Below, one piece after another: positions 43,069 through 52,944 of a DNA stretch of 64,000 nt. The DNA is taken from positions 4,154,001 through 4,218,000 of the forward strand of contig NZ_LT906468.1 in NCBI RefSeq assembly GCF_900187125.1, given 5' to 3'. This stretch comes from Sphingobacterium mizutaii (GTDB taxonomy: Bacteria > Bacteroidota > Bacteroidia > Sphingobacteriales > Sphingobacteriaceae). The notes beneath the pieces are model-generated. The model was not told the DNA's origin. It did not search any database and saw nothing but the letters and a program-made list of their open reading frames with translations. The translations under genes and the position numbers were made by a program. The number at the start of each line of letters is the position of its first letter. The stretch's first letter is position 1.

Positions 43069-44937
43069 ATGAATCTAAAAAACACTCTTGGCTTACTAGT
43101 CTTGGCTCTTTGCTCACTATCATCCTTTGCACAACGCAAGGCATATTGGGATCAGAAAGTCGATTATACCATGGATATTGATGTCAATGAAAAGACATTC
43201 CAATACGATGGTAAGATGAACCTGAAATACAGCAACAATTCTGGACAAGAATTGAGCAAAGTCTACTTTCATCTCTATTTCAATGCTTTCCAACCTGGAA
43301 GCATGATGGATGAACGTTTGAAAACCATTCCTGATCCGGATGCGAGGATGGTAACCAATATCGGTACTAAAGAAAATCCGATTCGTCAGAGCCGTATTTC
43401 TGTTTTATCCCCAGAACAGATCGGATTTCAGAAAATCAAATCGGTTAAGTACAACGGCACAGATGTTTCTTTCAAGGAAGACGGTACGATCCTAGAAGTG
43501 ACTTTACCTACGGCGATCAAAGATGGCAGTACCGTAGAGTTTGATTTGACTTGGCAAGCACAGGTTCCTGAACAGATCCGTAGAAGCGGACGTAACTCCA
43601 AAGAAGGAGTTGCATTCTCCATGACCCAATGGTATCCTAAAATGGCTCAATTCGATGAGTTCGGTTGGCATTTGGATGAATACATTGGTCGTGAGTTTAT
43701 CGCCCCTTTCGGAAATTTCGACGTCACTATCCATATCAACAAGGATTATGTGATCGGTTCATCTGGAAAATTACAGAACCCATCTGAGGTAAAGGGTTAT
43801 GTGAAAAATGCAAAGATCAAAACTAAGAACAACAAAGCTTCTTGGCATTATAAAGCAGAGAACATCCATGATTTTGCTTGGGCAGCAGACCCTAAATTCG
43901 AAGTGGATTCTGCCAAAACAAAATTGGGAACTACAATCTATACCATTTACCTGCCTACTGACCAAGAGGTAAAGGACAATTGGAAAACTGCATTAGGTTT
44001 GGCGACAGAATTCTTCGATTTTACCAGTGAGCACTTCGGAGCTTATCCTTGGAAAACATACTCGATCGTACAAGGTGGTGATGGCGGTATGGAATATGGA
44101 ACCGCAACCTTGATCACTGGTGGAAGGAACCTGAAAGGCTTAGTGGGCGTTATCTTCCATGAAGCAGCTCACTCTTGGTACCAACAGTTGTTTGGTGTGA
44201 ATGAAACTGTAGATGAGTGGATGGACGAAGGTTTCACCAGCTATATTGAGGAACTGGCCTATACGGAACTGTTTGAGAAACCAAAAGCAAGAGCACTTAA
44301 TCCTATTGGTTCTGCCTACAACTCTTACTATCGTTTGGCTAAATCAGGAAAAGAGGAACCAATGAGTCTATTAGCAGACTATTACAATACCAACTTCGCC
44401 TATAGCATCGAAGCCTATAGCAAAGGCGGTGTATTGGCTGAACAAATGGGCTATATCATCGGTAAGCAAAATCTGCAAAAGACTTTCTTGAACTTCTATG
44501 ATATCTGGAAATTCAAGCACCCTACTCCAAATGATTTCAAAAGGGTAGCTGAAGAAACTTCTGGAATTAATTTGAAATGGTATTTCAACCTATTCATCAA
44601 TACGACTAGAACTATTGATTATGCTATTGCCAATGTTTCTGATAAGAGCATTGAAATCCAAAATAAATCTAACCTGGCTATGCCTATCGACCTATTGGTA
44701 GAATATGAAGATGGAAGCAAGGAACTTTTCTATATCCCATTACGTGAGATGCGCGGTGAAAAACCTGCTGAGCAGTATGATATATACCAAGGAGTAAAGC
44801 GTACCGTTCTTACGGATTGGTTCTGGACAAAACCGACTTATTCGGTTCCAGTTTCCAAGAAAGTGAAGAAAGCGTGGATTGACCCTACCCAAAGGCTTGC
44901 TGACATCAACTATGATGACAATGCCTACGGTCTATAA
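43069..44937 (+). CDS. M1 family metallopeptidase
   Basis: A 622-residue secreted gluzincin aminopeptidase. A signal peptide (LGLLVLALCSLSSFAQ) precedes an N-terminal beta domain. The exopeptidase motif is GGMEYGTATLI (GXMEN variant, with Tyr in place of Asn). The zinc site is His364-Glu365-X2-His368 in HEAAHSW, with Glu387 in DEWMDEGFT, the HEXXH-X18-E signature. The C-terminal domain is shorter than in PepN, as in other Bacteroidetes M1 peptidases. It probably trims extracellular or periplasmic peptides. Confidence 0.95.
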   Translation: MNLKNTLGLLVLALCSLSSFAQRKAYWDQKVDYTMDIDVNEKTFQYDGKMNLKYSNNSGQELSKVYFHLYFNAFQPGSMMDERLKTIPDPDARMVTNIGTKENPIRQSRISVLSPEQIGFQKIKSVKYNGTDVSFKEDGTILEVTLPTAIKDGSTVEFDLTWQAQVPEQIRRSGRNSKEGVAFSMTQWYPKMAQFDEFGWHLDEYIGREFIAPFGNFDVTIHINKDYVIGSSGKLQNPSEVKGYVKNAKIKTKNNKASWHYKAENIHDFAWAADPKFEVDSAKTKLGTTIYTIYLPTDQEVKDNWKTALGLATEFFDFTSEHFGAYPWKTYSIVQGGDGGMEYGTATLITGGRNLKGLVGVIFHEAAHSWYQQLFGVNETVDEWMDEGFTSYIEELAYTELFEKPKARALNPIGSAYNSYYRLAKSGKEEPMSLLADYYNTNFAYSIEAYSKGGVLAEQMGYIIGKQNLQKTFLNFYDIWKFKHPTPNDFKRVAEETSGINLKWYFNLFINTTRTIDYAIANVSDKSIEIQNKSNLAMPIDLLVEYEDGSKELFYIPLREMRGEKPAEQYDIYQGVKRTVLTDWFWTKPTYSVPVSKKVKKAWIDPTQRLADINYDDNAYGL

Positions 44938-44959
44938 ATATTAAAAATCTTGCAAGTAA

Positions 44960-44992
44960 AAAGGCTGTTCCTCATTCTGGGGAACAGCCTTT
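44960..44992 (+). terminator. Intrinsic terminator of the M1 peptidase transcript
   Basis: AAAGGCTGTTCC (44960-44971) pairs perfectly with GGAACAGCCTTT (44981-44992) around a 9-nt loop. A T-rich stretch follows on the plus strand, 22 bp after the stop. Confidence 0.85.
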
Positions 44993-45016
44993 ATTTTGAT
45001 TTCTAAATTCAGTTTA

Positions 45017-45092
45017 TCCTAGATTTTTCTAGGAAATCGGCTTAATCTTATTCGAGACACATTCCGAATTTTCCGAATATGTCTCGAATAAG
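45017..45092. repeat. Two further inverted repeats between convergent genes
   Basis: TCCTAGA (45017-45023) with TCTAGGA (45028-45034) makes a 7-bp stem with a TTTT loop. CTTATTCGAGACA (45047-45059) with TGTCTCGAATAAG (45080-45092) makes a perfect 13-bp stem around a 20-nt loop that contains TTCCGAA twice. Neither has a T-run typical of a terminator on either strand. They fill the gap between the M1 peptidase terminator and the convergent sulfatase gene. Confidence 0.6.
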
Positions 45093-45152
45093 GGTAATAC
45101 GATTCTCGGAGCTAGTCCCAAAATTTTTATACGCTTGACAAGCTTTGGATTA

Positions 45153-46664
45153 TCACAGTTGCTTTTCAAGAAGCTGTTTCAATTCTTGAACAGCCTTCGG
45201 ATTTTGTTTAGCGATATTAACTTTTTCACCGGGATCCTTGGACAGATCATAGAGTTGGTCTTCAGGATTAATGCCCAGTTCAGTTCCAGTCAGTTCGTTA
45301 TAGGCTCGGCCCTTACTAGATTTGATATATTTTAAATTACCTTTTGTAATGGAGAAGGTGCCAGCCGATTGCACTAGATACTCTCTACCTACTTTATCCT
45401 TTCCTATCAGTGCATTCCAGATATTTTGGCTATCCAATTCATCTTGATTAGAGAGCGGTTTTTTAAAGAAATTGGCAAAGCTGGAAAGCAAGTCCATTTG
45501 ACAAACTAAAGCGTCTGAAACCTGTGCTTTCTTGATGCCTTTTGGCCAACTTATGATAAAGGGTACGCGGGTACCGCCTTCAAACGCCGAATATTTCCCA
45601 CCTCTATAGGGCCCAAAAGGATTATGTCCATTCAATTGGGGCACTGCTCCATCTACATAGCCATCATCCAATACTGCCCCATTATCACTGCTAAAGATAA
45701 TGATCGTATTTTCATAGATTCCCTTATCCTTTAATGCCTGAACGATCTCCCCTACGGTATGGTCCAATTGAAGGATTGCATCGCCTCGGTAACCTAAGCC
45801 ACTCTTTCCCTTGAACATGGTGGAAGGCATCCTTGGAACATGAGGTTCGGTCGCATGGTAGCTCAAGAAGAAAGGCTTCTCACCATGCTCACGGATATAC
45901 TGTACGGTCTTGTCGGCAAAGGTCATGGTCACTTCTTCATCCACCCATCTGGCTTGCAGACCGCCGGTCATCCAGCCTATTCGGCCAATACCATTGATAA
46001 TGGTTTGATTATGTCCATGGTTGGGACTCGCTTTCATTTTCAAGAGCTCAGGATTTTCAAGTCCTGTCGGTTCATTGCCGATTTTCTGTTTATAAGAAAC
46101 CTCAATAGGATCATTAGGATCGACGCCTACTACGCGATACCCTTCCAAAAAAACGGTTGGAACACGGTCTGCAGTGGCAGGGAAGATATAGGAATAATTG
46201 TAGCCTACTTCCAATGGTCCTGGTTTAATGCTTTCATTCCAATTTTTTTCGACTTGGCTACCTAAGCCTAGGTGCCATTTCCCGATGATTGCGGTTTCAT
46301 ATCCTTGTTGCTTAAAAAGCTCCGGCAGCGTCATCTCGCCCTGATCGATTATCAAAGCAGCATCTCCGGGCAATACACCAGTTCCGGTCTTTCGGAATGG
46401 ATATTTACCGGTCATCAGCGAATATCGAGAAGGGGTACAGGTTGCCGCAGAGGAGTGTCCATTGGTAAATCGGATGCCCTGATTAGCTAGTGCATCAATA
46501 TTTGGGGTGTTGATTTTCGTTGCCCCATAGGCGCTCAAATCACCATAGCCTAAGTCATCTGCATAGATCATGACCACATTCGGTTTCTGTTGGCCGAAAT
46601 TCAATAAAGGGAGGAATAACAGCAAGAATAAAGCTTGGTAAAGCTTTAAATAAAGGATTTTCAT
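45153..46664 (-). CDS. S1 family arylsulfatase (copy 3)
   Basis: A 503-residue secreted sulfatase of the arylsulfatase A or N-acetylgalactosamine-6-sulfatase-like type. A signal peptide (YQALFLLLFLPLLNFGQ) is followed by NVVMIYADDLGYGDL and the formylglycine motif with Cys76 in CTPSRYSLMTGK. GKWHLGLG, FFLSYHATEPHVPR and IIIFSSDNGAV are further family marks. It is distinct from the tandem pair at 38-41 kb. I place the start at 46664, since the frame open to 46799 lacks a signal and overlaps the upstream gene. It lies downstream of the GH92 gene on the same strand but past a terminator. Confidence 0.95.
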   Translation of the reverse strand: MKILYLKLYQALFLLLFLPLLNFGQQKPNVVMIYADDLGYGDLSAYGATKINTPNIDALANQGIRFTNGHSSAATCTPSRYSLMTGKYPFRKTGTGVLPGDAALIIDQGEMTLPELFKQQGYETAIIGKWHLGLGSQVEKNWNESIKPGPLEVGYNYSYIFPATADRVPTVFLEGYRVVGVDPNDPIEVSYKQKIGNEPTGLENPELLKMKASPNHGHNQTIINGIGRIGWMTGGLQARWVDEEVTMTFADKTVQYIREHGEKPFFLSYHATEPHVPRMPSTMFKGKSGLGYRGDAILQLDHTVGEIVQALKDKGIYENTIIIFSSDNGAVLDDGYVDGAVPQLNGHNPFGPYRGGKYSAFEGGTRVPFIISWPKGIKKAQVSDALVCQMDLLSSFANFFKKPLSNQDELDSQNIWNALIGKDKVGREYLVQSAGTFSITKGNLKYIKSSKGRAYNELTGTELGINPEDQLYDLSKDPGEKVNIAKQNPKAVQELKQLLEKQL

Positions 46665-46738
46665 AGAAATGATTGGGTTTAGAATATAACCGAATATACA
46701 GATTTTATTGTAATGAGCAGAAAAGGGGGCAAATAAAG

Positions 46739-46764
46739 AAGGCTGCCCGTGATGAGGCAGCCTT
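46739..46764 (-). terminator. Intrinsic terminator of the GH92 gene
   Basis: AAGGCTGCC (46739-46747) pairs with GGCAGCCTT (46756-46764) over an 8-nt loop, with a T-rich stretch next on the minus strand, 22 bp past the GH92 stop. Confidence 0.8.
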
Positions 46765-46785
46765 CCAGTTCTTTCTAATTTTTTA

Positions 46786-49041
46786 TTAATTACCGGCACC
46801 CCAGTTTCTATTGGCTTTTTCGCCCATTACGAATTCTAGGACTCCACCATTTAAAATCTCTTTATGGGAGATTTCAGCTTTATTTAAGGGTTTGCCGTTC
46901 AATTTAGCGGATTGTATATATTTAAACCTGTCCGAAGCGTTTTTAGCTATGACGGTAAAGGTCTTTCCGTTTTCCAATTGGATAACGGCCTTTTCAAAGA
47001 ATGGCGAACCGATGCTGTACATTCCAGAACCTGGGGTAACCGGATAGAAACCCAGCTGGGAGAAGACCACGAAAGAGGAAAGTCCACCTCCATCTTCATC
47101 TCCCGGAACGCCCATTAGGTCATTACGGAACCATTGCTTGATCAAGGTCTTGATTCTCTTTTGGGTCTTCCAAGGTTGACCAGCATAATTGTATAGGTAA
47201 GGGATATGTAGGGATGGTTCGTTTGCCATAGAAAACTGGCCCACGTTTCCGGTGTGATCAGGTAATTGTTGGTAAAAATCAAACTTGGACTTACCTAAAG
47301 GTTGTACAAACATTTCATCCAGATAGTGAACGAATTGTTCATTTCCTCCCATCAGATTAATCAAATCCGGGATATTGTGCTGAACATCCCAGCGATAGAT
47401 CCAAGCATTGTTCTCTCCATAATATTCCCTTGCTCCTTGTCCTCCCGAAAACACATAATCGAATGGTTCCAAGAATTTCCCTTTCTCATCTTTAGGGTGG
47501 AAGAATTTAGTTTCTTGGTTGAATAGATTTCTATAATTGAAAGACTTTCTCATGAATTTATCATAGTCTTCAGTCTTGCCTAAATGCTTAGCCAATTGCG
47601 CCAAACACCAAAGGTCGTAGGAAGTACCTAAAGTAACGGCCACAGGTTGGCGCCGCTCAAAGCTGTGTACCTCTGGATAAGTTTCCTTTTCACCTGGGTG
47701 CAAAGCTGGGATATAGCCTTTTTCAAAGAAAAATTGATCCATCTTACCGGCAGGTTTACCTGACCAAGGTGCCAAGGTCTTTTCCGTGATCGCTCCTTTT
47801 GCGGCTCTGTAAGCTTCTTCTACATTAAATGAACGGACGCCCTTCTCATAAGCATCTAAAAGTGCGGCTACCCCATGGTTGGAGTTCATTCTGCGGCTAT
47901 CGCCGGTAATCTCTGGGAAAGTAGGTAACCAAAAATTAGGCATCTGTTCAGACATGCGAACGAATGATTGCAGGATATTTCCTTCCTTTTTGGTATCAAT
48001 CAATACATTTAATGGATGGTGGGCACGGTATGAATCCCAAATCCAGTCATCTGTAAAGAATGGAACTCCCTCGTCTGAATGGACCTTACCATCGAATGCA
48101 CTAAAATAACGGCCATCTTCAGAAATATTGACCGGTCTTTCAAAGGTTCTGTATAATGACGTGTAGAAGATGTTCTTATCATTTTCATTTTTACCTTCCA
48201 CCTTCAATTTACCAAGCGCCTTATTCCAGATTGCTTTTCCATCTGCTTTCACATTTGCCAAATCAAAGTTTTTGATTTCACGGTTCAGGTTAGCTTTCGC
48301 TTGGGCAGCATCGATAAAGGAGATACCATAACGCACTTTTAAAGTCTTGGCAGCTGTTGGAAAGGTCAGGACCAAATTCGCCTGATCGCCTGAAGCTTCT
48401 GTTGCCTTGCTGATCTGACCATTTTTTAAGCTACCAACCTCTGTTGGTTTTTGATCAAACTCCGCATAGATATAGACTTTTGTGTTGTTTCCGATATCCT
48501 GACTTCCAGAGACACCATTACCATCCCATTTCACATCACCTTTGCGGGAATTAAAGATCAACTGAGGCTGACCCGCTTTTTCGAAGCCCAATTCATAGAT
48601 TGCTGCCTGATGTGATACCGCAAAGTCAACCTGGATATTGTCTTCATCCAAATAAACGGAATAGCTATATGGATTGATGATCTCTTGATCGTAGCTGTAG
48701 TTCAATACAGGTTTTAAATCCCGGGTACCCGAAACGATTGGACTTAAGTTAAAAGCAGAACTTCCACGATGGCTGGTGACGATCAAAGGAAGCCCTTTGA
48801 TGCGGTCTGAGGTATAATCAGCCCGTTCAGGATAGACACGCAGTAAAGAATTTGGCAAGTGGACGGTTGGATAGGTCGGCACTAACAGATGGGATATATT
48901 ACCCATATAAGGATTGACATAATCCACCTCTGTCTTCTGCGCCTGGGCTTGGCTTGCAGCGATAAAAATCAATGCCATGGTTGCAAAGCTCTTCCCTTTG
49001 CTCCATATTTTTCCTATTCGCGGAATTTTATTTTTGAACAT
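46786..49041 (-). CDS. Glycoside hydrolase family 92 protein
   Basis: A 751-residue secreted, calcium-dependent glycosidase; characterised GH92 enzymes are exo-alpha-mannosidases acting on N-glycans and mannans. A signal region (ATMALIFIAASQAQAQ) precedes the N-terminal beta-sandwich (VDYVNPYMGN). The (alpha/alpha)6 domain has TDDWIWDSYRAHHPL, MNSNHGVAALLDAY, GENNAWIYRWDVQHN (region of the catalytic acid Glu) and GDEDGGGLSSFVVFSQLGFYPVTPGS. The last motif normally reads GNEDCGQMSAW, so this is a divergent member whose linkage specificity may differ. Its upstream neighbour is an acetyltransferase behind its own terminator. Confidence 0.9.
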   Translation of the reverse strand: MFKNKIPRIGKIWSKGKSFATMALIFIAASQAQAQKTEVDYVNPYMGNISHLLVPTYPTVHLPNSLLRVYPERADYTSDRIKGLPLIVTSHRGSSAFNLSPIVSGTRDLKPVLNYSYDQEIINPYSYSVYLDEDNIQVDFAVSHQAAIYELGFEKAGQPQLIFNSRKGDVKWDGNGVSGSQDIGNNTKVYIYAEFDQKPTEVGSLKNGQISKATEASGDQANLVLTFPTAAKTLKVRYGISFIDAAQAKANLNREIKNFDLANVKADGKAIWNKALGKLKVEGKNENDKNIFYTSLYRTFERPVNISEDGRYFSAFDGKVHSDEGVPFFTDDWIWDSYRAHHPLNVLIDTKKEGNILQSFVRMSEQMPNFWLPTFPEITGDSRRMNSNHGVAALLDAYEKGVRSFNVEEAYRAAKGAITEKTLAPWSGKPAGKMDQFFFEKGYIPALHPGEKETYPEVHSFERRQPVAVTLGTSYDLWCLAQLAKHLGKTEDYDKFMRKSFNYRNLFNQETKFFHPKDEKGKFLEPFDYVFSGGQGAREYYGENNAWIYRWDVQHNIPDLINLMGGNEQFVHYLDEMFVQPLGKSKFDFYQQLPDHTGNVGQFSMANEPSLHIPYLYNYAGQPWKTQKRIKTLIKQWFRNDLMGVPGDEDGGGLSSFVVFSQLGFYPVTPGSGMYSIGSPFFEKAVIQLENGKTFTVIAKNASDRFKYIQSAKLNGKPLNKAEISHKEILNGGVLEFVMGEKANRNWGAGN

Positions 49042-49220
49042 AATGATCTTGTAATGTAATATGAAAAAAACACCGTTTACTGCTATACCGCCTTTGGCAA
49101 AAGCTTTAGATTGATTGGTTTACAACAGGTCCACTATCAAATTTAATAAAAAAATTTACAAAATAGATAGGTTGTAAAAAGGTTTTAGCTAATTATTTAG
49201 GGAGTATAAAAGCATAAAAA

Positions 49221-49246
49221 AACGCCTATGCAAGTGCATAGGCGTT
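49221..49246 (-). terminator. Intrinsic terminator of the acetyltransferase gene
   Basis: AACGCCTATGCA (49221-49232) and TGCATAGGCGTT (49235-49246) form a perfect 12-bp stem with a tiny loop and a seven-T run on the minus strand, 18 bp after the stop of the GNAT gene. Confidence 0.9.
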
Positions 49247-49264
49247 GCCAGTATTTTTAAATGA

Positions 49265-49819
49265 TTATTTAATCTGCATATGTTCCAGGTGTTTTCCCAT
49301 CAACCATTTTTCACCGACCACTTGGAAGCCTAGACGTTCATATAATTTTTTGGCTTTCGGATTATCATCATCGACCAATAAGCCTAATACCGTTTTATTC
49401 TTCGTAACATATTCCCCGATCAAGAATTCAATAATCTTGGACCCCAAACCTTTACCCTGTTGATTGGGATTGACTCCGATGCAATCTATATAGAATTCGC
49501 CAGGCTGGGTTTCGTCTTCGGGATTGAAATCACGCCGAAATTGGGTTTCTACATATTGTGCAACCGGCTTTCTTAATTCATGTAATTCTGAACCATCATA
49601 AACGAGGGCAGTAGCCACAACTTCTCCTTCCTCCTCGATGACCCAATTATTATTATAGGAATATTGGTTGCCTTCTTGTCTTACCAATTCTGTCAAAAAA
49701 TGCAAGGCTTGATCCTTGTCTCTTTGACCAATAAAACGGTAGGCAATCTCTTCCATCGCCAACAATAAATAACTTGCTATTTGTTCCGAATCCTGCTTTA
49801 ATCCTCTTCTAATATTCAT
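49265..49819 (-). CDS. GNAT family N-acetyltransferase
   Basis: A 184-residue acetyl-CoA-dependent acyltransferase. The start at 49819 (MNIRRGLKQDSEQIASYLL) is chosen because the sequence before it in the longer frame is not protein-like and overlaps the upstream gene. The acetyl-CoA binding motif A is IDCIGVNPNQQGKGLGSKII (Q/R-X2-G-X-G/A), followed by LGLLVDDDNPKAKKLYERLGF. The substrate is not deducible. It sits 37 bp downstream of a WG-repeat gene on the same strand. Confidence 0.9.
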   Translation of the reverse strand: MNIRRGLKQDSEQIASYLLLAMEEIAYRFIGQRDKDQALHFLTELVRQEGNQYSYNNNWVIEEEGEVVATALVYDGSELHELRKPVAQYVETQFRRDFNPEDETQPGEFYIDCIGVNPNQQGKGLGSKIIEFLIGEYVTKNKTVLGLLVDDDNPKAKKLYERLGFQVVGEKWLMGKHLEHMQIK

Positions 49820-49856
49820 TGTTAAAATAATATTTTGCCCTAAGATAAAAATTAAT

Positions 49857-50927
49857 CTAAAAATTGACGAGGATGAGCTTGTATCCCTCATCCGTCCGGA
49901 GAAACTCAAATGTCTTTGATACATATGGGAATTCGTCGTACAAAGACAGGGATATGACCGGATACTTTGCATCTAATGAATCACCACATTGATCGAGATA
50001 CTTACTATAGGATTCGCCTTCAAATATGAAATAATTTAAGCTGGATTTAGAGATATCGTATTTTTTCGATCCGCTGATAACAGACTCGAACAGATCCTTT
50101 AATATATCACCCTGACGGTTGATGTATTTAGGACTTTCCTCAAATACCCATTGATTTTGGTCCTCATGCCAATAGGCGATACTGTCATAGGAATGGGAGA
50201 TCAATCGTTCTTTTGTTATTTCTTTGGAAAATAATTTAGGAAAGAGCTGTTCAAACTCCTTTACATAGTCCATAAAGGCATAAGTATTACCATTTTTCCC
50301 CTTAAATTTTTCCCATGTCCTATCCTCGGGTAAAGAGCCATTGATACTCACTTGGTAAAAATTCAGGTTATCATTGTACGGGAAATCCTCAATAAGGACT
50401 TGATTATTCGTATCGATCAACATACTTTTTCCGCCCACAAAATAGGAAAGTTCGTCACCAGGACTATCCCTTTTTCTTTGGGCGCCCTTTAAGGCAGGGA
50501 TCATTCCATTTTTGACACGTCCTAGACCATTATAGATAGCAGGAATTTGAATTTCGCCTTCGGCATTGAGCAGCCCTACCAGGTCATTTGCTTGATCATA
50601 GAAACGGATAAAGCCTTCACTCTCGCAATCCGGAACATTGTCGAAATAGTAGAGGCTGTCATTGCCAACCTTTCTTCCGGTCTTGGTCAGGAAATAAGAA
50701 CGAAATTCTTCCTGATCGTTGACCTCTGTTACCGAAATGATATTGTCAAAAGAACTTGGGATCCTACTGACAGCTTGTAGGGAGAGTGGAACAATAACTT
50801 TTCCTTGCCGATCTTGATAGTCGACCAAGGTAGAATCAGCATTGTAGAATGCCTTTAGGTTTCTTCTGACTTGCGCAAAAAGGATATTAGGAAGCAGGAA
50901 AGCACATAAAATTAATAGCAGTTTCAT
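49857..50927 (-). CDS. Secreted WG-repeat-like protein
   Basis: A 356-residue protein with a signal peptide (LLLILCAFLLPNILFAQ) when started at the ATG at 50927; the longer frame to 51026 overlaps the upstream HTH gene and begins with a basic, non-signal stretch. One recognisable WG-like unit is NDLVGLLNAEGEIQIPAIYNGL; others are weaker (SYFVGGKSMLIDTNNQVLI). The C-terminal third has no family I recognise. The location would be periplasm or cell surface. Possible co-transcription with the HTH gene 55 bp upstream. Confidence 0.7.
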   Translation of the reverse strand: MKLLLILCAFLLPNILFAQVRRNLKAFYNADSTLVDYQDRQGKVIVPLSLQAVSRIPSSFDNIISVTEVNDQEEFRSYFLTKTGRKVGNDSLYYFDNVPDCESEGFIRFYDQANDLVGLLNAEGEIQIPAIYNGLGRVKNGMIPALKGAQRKRDSPGDELSYFVGGKSMLIDTNNQVLIEDFPYNDNLNFYQVSINGSLPEDRTWEKFKGKNGNTYAFMDYVKEFEQLFPKLFSKEITKERLISHSYDSIAYWHEDQNQWVFEESPKYINRQGDILKDLFESVISGSKKYDISKSSLNYFIFEGESYSKYLDQCGDSLDAKYPVISLSLYDEFPYVSKTFEFLRTDEGYKLILVNF

Positions 50928-50982
50928 ACAGAAAAGATAAGAAAAACCAGCTTTCCGTGAAAGAACTTTTATTGAAAATGCA

Positions 50983-51402
50983 TTAACGTTTTTTCTTGTT
51001 TTTCTTCTTTTTTTCCAATTGATCAATCCTTGCCGTTAAGGCTGCAATCGTAATTTCTTGTGATTGAATGGTAGACTGTTGAGCGCTGATCACTTTTTCC
51101 AGGGCAGCGGACAATGTACCATTATCGATAGGTTTATCGATTTTAGAAGGAAGTGTAATGGCGACTTCGTGGAGATGTTGATTATCAACTCTCAACATCT
51201 CGCCGGCACCAGAGACCAACCATTCAGGAGAAATATCGGCGTAGCTAGATAGAATAGTGGCTATTGCATCGGAGCCCAGGGCTGAGTTTTTTTGCACGCC
51301 CTTAAAATTTGCATAGGAAAGACCCAATCCTTTAAAAAACTCGACTTTGTGCACCCCCTTCGATTCGGCAATCAATAGTACTCTCTCTTTGATATTGCTC
51401 AT
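50983..51402 (-). CDS. HTH protein with C-terminal coiled coil
   Basis: A 139-residue protein. Residues 1-70 resemble the CI/XRE-type helix-turn-helix found in many Bacteroidetes orphan regulators: IKERVLLIAESKGVHKVEFF, then KGLGLSYANFKGVQKNSALG, and ILSSYADISPEWLVSGAGEM. The last pattern (PEWLVSGxGEM) is typical of this group. The C-terminus is a predicted coiled coil (IDNGTLSAALEKVISAQQST) ending in a poly-Lys tail, likely for oligomerisation. It lacks a peptidase (S24) domain, so it is not a full CI repressor. It probably regulates itself or the adjacent WG gene. Confidence 0.75.
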   Translation of the reverse strand: MSNIKERVLLIAESKGVHKVEFFKGLGLSYANFKGVQKNSALGSDAIATILSSYADISPEWLVSGAGEMLRVDNQHLHEVAITLPSKIDKPIDNGTLSAALEKVISAQQSTIQSQEITIAALTARIDQLEKKKKNKKKR

Positions 51403-51668
51403 AGTATCTAGTGATAATAAGTTTGGATAAAATATAGACTAAATTTATTAATATTTCCAGGAATATCAATAGGTTAACAATAATATAACAAGGCTCTTTC
51501 TGAGATTAATTTTTCAGGCATGTAACTAATGAATTTTGGACCCTTTGTGCATTACCATCTTGTAAGCATCTATTAATTAAGGGCATATCCGTGAATCCAA
51601 AAGGCTGTTCTTAAAAAACCATGACACTACATGATGGATTAATTATGCAAGTTTCTTAACTTGAAACT

Positions 51669-52841
51669 ATGCGACTAACCTTTTTAACCATTTTTAGCAT
51701 AGGAATTATCCTATCCGTCACTGGCCAGGACCAGAAAAAAGCCTACTATGTCGGACCTGTCCACTTTAATAAAGTGAAGGTTTCTTCGGAGACCTATGAA
51801 TCTGTCGGGGTGTCCGATGTCAACGGAGATGGAAAGCCAGATTTGGTCTCCGGTGCATTTTGGTACGAAGGGCCAGATTATGTGCAAAGACATTTTATTG
51901 CCGAGGTAAAACGCGTCGACGAATATTGGGATGAGTTTATGAATATTCCAATGGATGTCAATGGAGATGGAAAAATGGACTATATCACCGGAGGTTGGTT
52001 TGCTGGAACATTATATTGGATGGAGAACCCTGGAGACAATGCCGCCTGGAAGAAACATAGCATCGATTCCACTGGCAATATTGAAACCGCTAGAGGTTTT
52101 GACCTTGATGGAGATGGCAATCTAGAAATTATTCCAAACAATCCTGGACATCCATTGAAGTACTATAAGTTGATTACCGACGCCACTGGCAAAGGAACTG
52201 GAAAATTCAGTAAGATCGATGTTGCACCAACCCAAGGCCATGGAATGGGCTTTGGGGATGTAAATGGCGACAAACGGATGGATATCATTGTTAACAATGG
52301 TTGGCATGAGGCTCCTGCAGACCCTACGGGGGAATGGATGCTACATCAGGAGTTTGATTTTGGAGACGCGAGCATACCAGTATTGGTGCTAGACATCAAC
52401 AAGGATGGAAAAAACGACCTTATCGTCGGACAAGGGCATTCCTACGGCCTACATTGGTATGAACAAAAGATAGCTTCAAAAGGAAAGCGAGAGTGGATAG
52501 AACACCCTATTGACCTGAACAACTCACAATACCATACCATGGAATGGGTTGACATCGATGCTGACGGAGAAGAAGAGCTTATCACCGGAAAACGGTATAG
52601 GGCACACAATGGAAAAGATCCTGGAGCCAATGATCCTGTAGGATTATATTATTTCAAATGGAATGGCGAATCATTTACGAAAAACATCATTAGCTATGGC
52701 CCTTTGGATCAAGGTAAAGGTGCAGGGATTTATTTTGCAGTGACTGATCTCAGGAACTCAGGAAGAAAAGATGTGATAGTTGCCGGGAAGGATGGACTGT
52801 ATATTTTCTATAATGAAGGACAAGGCCAGGTAGCTAATTAA
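51669..52841 (+). CDS. Secreted FG-GAP/VCBS repeat protein
   Basis: A 390-residue protein with a signal peptide (TIFSIGIILSVTGQ) and a beta-propeller built of FG-GAP repeats. Calcium-binding DXDGDGXXD-like loops recur: SDVNGDGKPDLVSG, MDVNGDGKMDYITGG, FDLDGDGNLEI, GDVNGDKRMDIIV, DINKDGKNDLIVGQ and DIDADGEEELITGK. Such propellers bind sugars or proteins at the cell surface. It may work with the PVC-type dehydrogenase lipoprotein at the window's right end, since the two types co-occur in this phylum; that is inference. Confidence 0.88.
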   Translation: MRLTFLTIFSIGIILSVTGQDQKKAYYVGPVHFNKVKVSSETYESVGVSDVNGDGKPDLVSGAFWYEGPDYVQRHFIAEVKRVDEYWDEFMNIPMDVNGDGKMDYITGGWFAGTLYWMENPGDNAAWKKHSIDSTGNIETARGFDLDGDGNLEIIPNNPGHPLKYYKLITDATGKGTGKFSKIDVAPTQGHGMGFGDVNGDKRMDIIVNNGWHEAPADPTGEWMLHQEFDFGDASIPVLVLDINKDGKNDLIVGQGHSYGLHWYEQKIASKGKREWIEHPIDLNNSQYHTMEWVDIDADGEEELITGKRYRAHNGKDPGANDPVGLYYFKWNGESFTKNIISYGPLDQGKGAGIYFAVTDLRNSGRKDVIVAGKDGLYIFYNEGQGQVAN

Positions 52842-52944
52842 GGAAGTTATACGACTTCAAAAGAAAACATGCCGACGGCTCAAAATCAATCAAGACTTTG
52901 GGACCAATTGTAAATTTATCTAATTGTACATAAATTTATGCCAT

